From positions 124,001 through 188,000 of the forward strand of contig NZ_BMUY01000005.1 of NCBI RefSeq assembly GCF_014650435.1: a stretch of 64,000 bases of DNA, given 5' to 3'. The notes beneath the pieces are model-generated. The model had not been told where the DNA came from. It searched no databases and saw only the letters and a program-made list of their open reading frames with translations. This DNA is from Streptomyces tendae (GTDB lineage Bacteria > Actinomycetota > Actinomycetes > Streptomycetales > Streptomycetaceae). Shown piece after piece: positions 59,198 to 64,000 of this stretch. Position 1 is the stretch's first letter. Each line of letters opens with the position of its first letter. A program made the translations under genes and the position numbers.

Positions 59198-59986
59198 TCA
59201 GATGAACTTCTGACCCGCGAGGAACTCGGCGAGCTGCTTGCCGCCCTCGCCCTCGTCCTTGACGATCGTGCCCGCGGTGCGCGCCGGACGCTCGGCGGCC
59301 GACTCCACGACCGTGTAGGCGTTCTCCAGGCCGACCTCGTCCTCGTCGATGTCGAGGTCGGAGAGGTCCCAGGACTCCACCGGCTTCTTCTTGGCCGCCA
59401 TGATGCCCTTGAAGGAGGGGTAACGCGCCTCGCCCGACTGGTCGGTGACCGACACGACCGCCGGCAGCGATGCCTCCAGCTGCTCCGTGGCCGAGTCGCC
59501 GTCACGGCGGCCCTTCACGACGCCGTCCTCGACCGAGACCTCGGACAGCAGCGTCACCTGCGGCACGCCCAGGCGCTCCGCGAGCAGCGCCGGGACGACG
59601 CCCATGGTGCCGTCGGTGGAGGCCATGCCGGAGACGACCAGGTCGTACCCGGCCTTCTCGACGGCCTTGGCCAGGACCAGGGAGGTGCCGATGGCGTCGG
59701 TGCCGTGCAGGTCGTCGTCCTCGACGTGGATCGCCTTGTCCGCGCCCATGGACAGCGCCTTGCGCAGGGCGTCCTTGGCGTCCTCGGGGCCCACGGTCAG
59801 GACGGTGACCTCGACGTCGTCGTCGGAGTTCTCGGAGATCTGCAGCGCCTGCTCGACCGCGTACTCGTCCAGCTCGGAGAGCAGACCGTCCACGTCGTCC
59901 CGGTCGACGGTCAGGTCATCGGCGAAGTGCCGGTCGCCAGTGGCGTCGGGCACGTACTTCACAGTGACAACGATCCTCAAGCTCAC
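59198..59986 (-). CDS. etfB: electron transfer flavoprotein subunit beta
   Basis: A 262-residue ETF beta subunit with the family start RIVVTVKYVPDATGDRHF and EYAVEQALQI, the adenine-binding signature ASTDGTMGVVPALLAERLGVPQVTLLSEVSV and a recognition-loop-like YPSFKGIMAAKKKPVESWDLSDL near 180. It forms the heterodimer with EtfA. GTG 59986. It is the first gene of the two-gene operon; a 221-bp gap with AT-rich stretches separates it from the flavin reductase gene upstream. Confidence 0.97.
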   Translation of the reverse strand: MSLRIVVTVKYVPDATGDRHFADDLTVDRDDVDGLLSELDEYAVEQALQISENSDDDVEVTVLTVGPEDAKDALRKALSMGADKAIHVEDDDLHGTDAIGTSLVLAKAVEKAGYDLVVSGMASTDGTMGVVPALLAERLGVPQVTLLSEVSVEDGVVKGRRDGDSATEQLEASLPAVVSVTDQSGEARYPSFKGIMAAKKKPVESWDLSDLDIDEDEVGLENAYTVVESAAERPARTAGTIVKDEGEGGKQLAEFLAGQKFI

Positions 59987-60207
59987 GCCGGCTCTCCTAC
60001 TGCGTCGACATTTCCAGTGCTGCCTCTTGCAGGCAGCATAGGCGCCCCAAGCGGCCGATCCCGGTCGGGGCGACCTGCGCTCCGCCCGGAATATTACTCG
60101 TCAGTACACCCAGTTCCTGCCCGCTAAGCAAGCGCTTTGAACTGTGACCTTCGCAACGCAGCGTAACCGGAACTCGACGCCTGCGCAGAAGGTGTCCCGC
60201 CGACCGG

Positions 60208-60717
60208 TCAGTCGCGCAGACCCCGGTAACGCCCCTGGTGGTACAGGAGCGGCGCGCCGGTTCCCGCGGGGTCGCCGAGGAGTACCTCGGCCAGCACGAT
60301 CCGGTGGTCCCCGGCGGGCACCCGGCCGACCACGCGGCACACGAGCCAGGCGAGCACGCCGTCCAGCACGGGCACACCCTCGGGCCCCTCCCGCCACACG
60401 GTGGGTGCCGCGAAGCGGTCGGCGCCGCTGCGGGCGAAGGTGGCCGCCAGCTCCTCCTGGTGCTCGCCGAGCACATGGACGCCGACGTGCTCCGCCTCGG
60501 ACACCGCCGGCCAGCTGGAGGAGCCGGTGCCGATACCGAAGGAGAGCAGCGGCGGGCGGGCGGAGACGGAGGTGAGGGACGTGGCTGTGAAACCGACCGG
60601 TCCGCGCCGCCCCCGCGCGGTGATCACGGCGACACCCGCCGCGTGCCGCCGGAAGACGGACCGCAGCAGATCGTCGGCGGCGGGCAGCGGTGCGGTGCGG
60701 TCGGGTGTGACCGTCAT
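60208..60717 (-). CDS. flavin reductase-like, FMN-binding protein
   Basis: A 169-residue split-barrel flavin reductase. The start MTVTPDRTAPLPAADDLLRSVFRRHAAGVAVITA leads into the FMN-binding block GPVGFTATSLTSVSARPPLLSFGIGTGSSSW and FARSGADRFA, both typical. It reduces FMN or FAD with NAD(P)H, supplying a monooxygenase. The ATG at 60717 has GAAGGA eleven bases upstream. No monooxygenase is adjacent. Location next to etfBA may be fortuitous. Confidence 0.92.
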   Translation of the reverse strand: MTVTPDRTAPLPAADDLLRSVFRRHAAGVAVITARGRRGPVGFTATSLTSVSARPPLLSFGIGTGSSSWPAVSEAEHVGVHVLGEHQEELAATFARSGADRFAAPTVWREGPEGVPVLDGVLAWLVCRVVGRVPAGDHRIVLAEVLLGDPAGTGAPLLYHQGRYRGLRD

Positions 60718-60863
60718 ACGGGGTGGTCCTTCTGCGTTGCGCCTCGATCCCGGGAACGGCGACCGGGGCATGGGGGCAGGCTGACGACGGGTGGCACACA
60801 CAGTCAATTACGTCCCGGGATGCGGCGGCTGTGGAGAAGACCTCAGCACTGGCGTGGCGCTTG

Positions 60864-61334
60864 TCACACCGCCTCACCCAGCGCGGCGATCACGTCCGAC
60901 TTGCGCGGCTGCCCGACGGCACGCCGCACGACACGGCCGTCGGCGTCCAGCACCAGCACGGTGGGGGTCCTGAGGACGTCGAGGGCGCGGACGAGTTGCA
61001 GATGGCCCTCGGCGTCGATCTCGACGTGGGCGACGCCGGGAACCAGGTCCGCCACCTCGCCCAGTACCCGCCGGGTGGCCCGGCAGGGCGCGCAGAAGGC
61101 GCTGGAGAACTGTACGAGCGTGGCGCGGGCGCCGAGTTCCGCACCGAGGTCGGCCGCGTCGAGCCGTGGGGCGGGGGCCGCCGCCCGCCTGTCGTCGTCC
61201 TGGCCGCGCACCGGCGCGCCCCCTTCCGCCGCCACCGCGGCACTCTCGGGCGCGCGTGCCCCGCGCGCCACCGGTCCGGTCCTCCGAAGGTGCAGCACTC
61301 GCACAGCGTCGGAGATTCCCGCCCGCCGCCGCAT
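60864..61334 (-). CDS. thioredoxin-like protein
   Basis: A protein of about 156 residues. The last 105 form a thioredoxin fold with the redox motif CAPC (SSAFCAPCRATRRVL) and the cis-proline segment VLRTPTVLVLDADG. The N-terminal 45 residues are Arg/Ala-rich and carry no hydrophobic segment, whereas related Streptomyces proteins that I remember have a membrane anchor here. The start (ATG 61334) has a weak ribosome site and could be wrong. Thiol-disulfide exchange is the likely activity. Confidence 0.8.
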   Translation of the reverse strand: MRRRAGISDAVRVLHLRRTGPVARGARAPESAAVAAEGGAPVRGQDDDRRAAAPAPRLDAADLGAELGARATLVQFSSAFCAPCRATRRVLGEVADLVPGVAHVEIDAEGHLQLVRALDVLRTPTVLVLDADGRVVRRAVGQPRKSDVIAALGEAV

Positions 61335-61436
61335 TTCGGCCACACTCGGACCGGGCAAGTGATGAGGATCTCGCCGCACACGGGCACCAAGGCTGGTACA
61401 CCGGCCGTTCTTGGGGCACGATCTGCGACAAGCCGC

Positions 61437-61458
61437 AAACCTACGGCTGCGTAACTTT
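61437..61458. promoter_or_regulatory. palindromic operator upstream of plsC
   Basis: A 22-bp imperfect palindrome of form AAAnnTACGnnnnCGTAnnTTT, 51 bases upstream of the acyltransferase start. I recall similar CTACGG/CCGTAAC elements before lipid-metabolism genes in Streptomyces, where TetR-family proteins act. No such regulator is encoded next to it. Confidence 0.6.
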
Positions 61459-61508
61459 CGACTGGGAGTTCCCCTTCCCAGGCTGACAAGGAAGGGTCCG
61501 ACCCGCCC

Positions 61509-62237
61509 ATGGCAGAAATCGTCTACCGTCCGGTCATCGGTCTCGCCCGCACCATGTTCAAGGTGTGGGACCTCAAGATCGACTGCCGTGGGTCGGAAAA
61601 CATCCCGCGCACGGGCGGCGCCGTCCTGGTGAGCAACCACATCAGCTATCTGGACTTCATCTTCGACGGCCTGGCCGCGCTGCCGCAGAAGCGGCTGGTG
61701 CGCTTCATGGCGAAGGAGTCCGTCTTCCGGCACCGGATCTCCGGTCCGCTGATGCGCGGGATGAAGCACATCCCGGTCGACCGCAAGCAGGGCGAGGCGG
61801 CCTACGCGCACGCCCTGGACTCGCTGAAGTCGGGCGAGATCGTCGGGGTCTTCCCCGAGGCGACGATCTCCGAGTCCTTCACCCTCAAGAGCTTCAAGTC
61901 GGGCGCCGCCCGGCTCGCGCAGGAGGCCGGCGTCCCGCTGGTCCCCATGGCCCTGTGGGGCACCCAGCGCCTGTGGACCAAGGGCCACCCGCGCAACTTC
62001 AAGCGAAGCCACACTCCGATCACCATCCGGGTGGGCGAGGCCATGGAAGCCTCGCGGGAGCAGTACGCGGGTGCCATCACCCGGCGGCTGCGCGAGCGGG
62101 TGCAGGAGCTGCTGGAGGCCGCACAGCGCGCCTACCCGGTACGCCCCAAGGGCGCCGACGACACCTGGTGGATGCCGGCCCACCTCGGCGGCACGGCACC
62201 GACGCCCGAGCAGCTGCGCACCGCCCAGGCGCACTGA
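61509..62237 (+). CDS. plsC: 1-acyl-sn-glycerol-3-phosphate acyltransferase (PlsC family)
   Basis: A 242-residue acyltransferase. Motif I is NHISYLDF (catalytic His44, Asp49, HX4D), motif III is GVFPEATIS (about 113-121) and the following KSFKSGAARLAQEAGVPLVPMALWG is motif IV. It makes phosphatidic acid from lysophosphatidic acid at the membrane. AAGG lies upstream of the ATG. Single gene with its own promoter region containing a palindromic operator. Streptomyces carry several PlsC paralogues, so the symbol marks the family. Confidence 0.93.
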   Translation: MAEIVYRPVIGLARTMFKVWDLKIDCRGSENIPRTGGAVLVSNHISYLDFIFDGLAALPQKRLVRFMAKESVFRHRISGPLMRGMKHIPVDRKQGEAAYAHALDSLKSGEIVGVFPEATISESFTLKSFKSGAARLAQEAGVPLVPMALWGTQRLWTKGHPRNFKRSHTPITIRVGEAMEASREQYAGAITRRLRERVQELLEAAQRAYPVRPKGADDTWWMPAHLGGTAPTPEQLRTAQAH

Positions 62238-62247
62238 GCCGGGCGCC

Positions 62248-62820
62248 TCAGAGCGCGGCCGGAAGAGTCTGCCACAGGTGCGGGCGGTCCGTGGCCGCCT
62301 TGAGGACGTCCAGCACCACCGGGTGCGGCGCCGCGTACAGCTCCGGGTAGTCCGCCTCGCCCGCGGCGTGGTCCGGCGTGAAGGCCAGTCGCTCCCCGCC
62401 CAGGGAGAACTGCGCGTTCACGCCGGGCTTGTTCCCGCGCGGATCCTGCCGGTGCCAGGCGCCGTCGAGCCGTACGGCGACCAGGCCGTGCACCACGTCC
62501 AGCCGCTGGTAGCAGAGCGCGGTGGGAATGTCCTCGGCCCGCAGCAGCGCGGCCAGCGCATGGGCCTTGGCGTAGCAGATGCCGGTGCGCCGCGCCAGGA
62601 CGTCGGAGGCACGCCAGGTGACGCGCGGGTCCCCCGAGTCCTGTGAGTGCGGGATGGTGTCGCGCACGAACTCGAAGGCCAGTCGCGCATAGGCATACGA
62701 GTCCTCTGCCTCCTTCGCCAACCGGCCCGCCACCTCCCGCACCTGCGGATGATCGTGGTCGATGGCGTCGTCGGCAGCCAGATAGGCGGACAGGTCAGGG
62801 GTTTTCTGGATCAGCTCCAT
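62248..62820 (-). CDS. transglutaminase-like domain protein
   Basis: A 190-residue cytoplasmic protein with the transglutaminase/cysteine-protease core: catalytic Cys in RTGICYAKAHALAALLR, His in VVHGLVAVRL and Asp in HRQDPRG. The fold spans residues 30-150. The ATG at 62820 has a weak ribosome site; an in-frame start nine codons further up exists. Function unknown; such proteins often cleave peptide or amide bonds. It precedes and is convergent with plsC, and follows the threonine aldolase gene by 86 bases on the same strand. Confidence 0.88.
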   Translation of the reverse strand: MELIQKTPDLSAYLAADDAIDHDHPQVREVAGRLAKEAEDSYAYARLAFEFVRDTIPHSQDSGDPRVTWRASDVLARRTGICYAKAHALAALLRAEDIPTALCYQRLDVVHGLVAVRLDGAWHRQDPRGNKPGVNAQFSLGGERLAFTPDHAAGEADYPELYAAPHPVVLDVLKAATDRPHLWQTLPAAL

Positions 62821-62881
62821 GCCCGCAGAGCATAGGAAAGCGATCACCCGCCAGTCAATGACTTTTCAGGTGACCGCATAC

Positions 62882-62891
62882 CTATGCATAG
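62882..62891. promoter_or_regulatory. 10-bp palindrome upstream of the transglutaminase gene
   Basis: CTATGCATAG, perfectly symmetric, sits 62 bases before the ATG in the gap between the aldolase stop and the transglutaminase start. Could be a binding site or chance. Confidence 0.25.
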
Positions 62892-62906
62892 TCGTGTGAG
62901 GGCTCG

Positions 62907-63995
62907 TCAGCGCGCCGTCTCCTCCTTGAGGGCGGCCACGAACGCGTCGACGTCGTCCTCGGTGGTGTCGAAGGCGCACATCCAGCGCACGTCGCCGGCG
63001 GCCTCGTCCCAGAAGTAGAAGCGGAACCGCTTCTGCAGGCGCTCGCTCACGTCGTGCGGCAGCCGGGCGAAGACGGCGTTGGCCTGCACCGGATAGAGGA
63101 TCTCCACGCCGTGCACGGCGCGCACGCCCTCGGCCAGGCGCTGGGCCATCTCGTTGGAGTGCCGGGCGTTGCGCAGCCACAGGTCCTTGGCCAGCAGCGC
63201 CTCCAGCTGCACGGACACGAAGCGCATCTTGGAGGCCAGCTGCATGGACAGCTTGCGCAGATGCTTCATGTGGCGCACGGCGTCCTGGTTCAGGACCACG
63301 ACCGCCTCGCCGAACAGCGCGCCGTTCTTGGTGCCGCCGAGGGAGAGCAGGTCGACGCCGACCGCGTTGGTGAACGTGCGCATGGGCACGTCCAGCGAGG
63401 CGGCGGCGTTGGCTATCCGGGAGCCGTCCAGGTGCACCTTCATGCCGTGCGCGTGGGCGTGCTCGCAGACGGCGCGGATCTCGTCGGGCGTGTAGAGGGT
63501 GCCCAGCTCGGTGCTCTGGGTGATCGAGACGACCTGCGGCATCGCCCGGTGCTCGTCGTCCCAGCCGTACGCCTGGCGGTCGATCAGCTCGGGCGTGAGC
63601 TTGCCGTCGGGGGTGGGGACGGTGAGCAGCTTGAGGCCGCCCATGCGCTCGGGGGCACCGCCCTCGTCGACGTTGATGTGTGCGCTCTCGGCGCAGATGA
63701 CCGCGCCCCAGCGGTCGGTGACCGCCTGGAGCGCGACGACGTTGGCGCCGGTGCCGTTGAAGACCGGGAACGCCTCGGCGGTGGAACCGAAGTGGCTGCG
63801 GATCACCCGCTGCAGGTTCTCGGTGTAGTCGTCCTCGCCGTACGCGACCTGGTGTCCGCCGTTGGCCAGCGCCAGGGCGGCGAGCACCTCCGGGTGGGCC
63901 CCGGCGTAGTTGTCACTGGCGAAACCGCGGACCTCGGGGTCGTGATGGCGACGCGCGTCGGTCTTCGGGGGGTTCACGGCTTCTCGGTCAGCCAC
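62907..63995 (-). CDS. low-specificity L-threonine aldolase / beta-eliminating lyase
   Basis: A 362-residue PLP-dependent fold-type I enzyme. The lysine for PLP is Lys223 in SLGGTKNGALFGEAVV and the earlier FNGTGANVVALQAV, HINVDEGGAPERMGG and VHLDGSRIANAAASL are typical of threonine aldolase/tyrosine phenol-lyase type proteins. It cleaves L-threonine or L-allo-threonine to glycine and acetaldehyde. GTG 63995 is near the window edge, so upstream context is missing; a second in-frame GTG lies six codons downstream. Confidence 0.92.
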   Translation of the reverse strand: MADREAVNPPKTDARRHHDPEVRGFASDNYAGAHPEVLAALALANGGHQVAYGEDDYTENLQRVIRSHFGSTAEAFPVFNGTGANVVALQAVTDRWGAVICAESAHINVDEGGAPERMGGLKLLTVPTPDGKLTPELIDRQAYGWDDEHRAMPQVVSITQSTELGTLYTPDEIRAVCEHAHAHGMKVHLDGSRIANAAASLDVPMRTFTNAVGVDLLSLGGTKNGALFGEAVVVLNQDAVRHMKHLRKLSMQLASKMRFVSVQLEALLAKDLWLRNARHSNEMAQRLAEGVRAVHGVEILYPVQANAVFARLPHDVSERLQKRFRFYFWDEAAGDVRWMCAFDTTEDDVDAFVAALKEETAR

Positions 63996-64000
63996 AGACG

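Noticed and set aside
1..64000. tRNA, rRNA, riboswitch, integrase, transposase or secondary-metabolite synthase genes
   Set aside because: Both strands were scanned by eye, and no cloverleaf, conserved aptamer or such protein motif was recognised; small RNAs cannot be excluded without computation.

Overview
The window is high-GC actinobacterial DNA with strong third-position GC, many GTG starts, GGAGG-type ribosome sites and several leaderless starts. It reads as Streptomyces chromosome. Gene content and order (a copZ/copA pair, PAP2, phospholipase A2, a Dps protein, sugar ABC operons with glycosidases, etfBA) resemble what I remember of the S. coelicolor SCO103x-SCO108x arm region; that comparison is from memory and was not computed. 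No rRNA, tRNA, CRISPR array, insertion sequence or phage was recognised. The first gene (an ABC permease) runs off the left edge.

Layout. 1-2.0 kb: leftward MacB/FtsX-type ABC exporter with a small SHOCT protein. 2.1-5.1 kb: a TetR regulator, with a clear palindromic operator, heads a rightward operon DUF4865 / phosphotriesterase-like / tautomerase / VOC protein of unknown substrate. 5.1-10.2 kb: ROK regulator, AlkB-like dioxygenase, RlmG-like methyltransferase, and a SIS sugar isomerase divergent from a DeoR regulator. 10.2-14.0 kb: a copper module (secreted His-rich protein, CopZ, CopA) arranged around two CsoR-type palindromes. 14.0-18.7 kb: a degenerate repeat tract, PAP2 phosphatase, secreted phospholipase A2, an oxidoreductase, Dps and a membrane protein.

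18.7-27.9 kb is the most distinctive block: PucR regulator, two adjacent DUF917 proteins, a short hydantoinase/oxoprolinase, an NCS1 permease, a hydantoin/Asp-Glu racemase and a class V aminotransferase-fold enzyme lacking the desulfurase cysteine. It looks like a complete uptake, racemisation and ring-opening route for a hydantoin-like (possibly thiohydantoin) compound.

28.0-44.9 kb is a carbohydrate island with two CUT1 ABC uptake systems. One sits with a GH31 alpha-xylosidase and a GH1 beta-glucosidase and fits xyloglucan- or cello-oligosaccharides. The other sits with a GH2 enzyme and a secreted BNR/ricin-lectin protein and is divergent from a LacI regulator with twin operators. Neither system encodes its ATPase, which suggests a shared ATPase such as MsiK.

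45.0-64.0 kb: MFS exporter, mycothiol-dependent isomerase-like protein, a NarL-type two-component pair, geranylgeranyl-reductase-like flavoprotein, M20 dipeptidase, a TmrB-like kinase fused to a NUDIX domain, a small secreted protein behind a four-copy 29-bp tandem repeat, ROK sugar kinase divergent from a LacI regulator, a gamma-glutamylcyclotransferase-fold protein, an HpcH-type lyase, etfBA, flavin reductase, thioredoxin-like protein, PlsC acyltransferase with a palindromic operator, transglutaminase-like protein and threonine aldolase.
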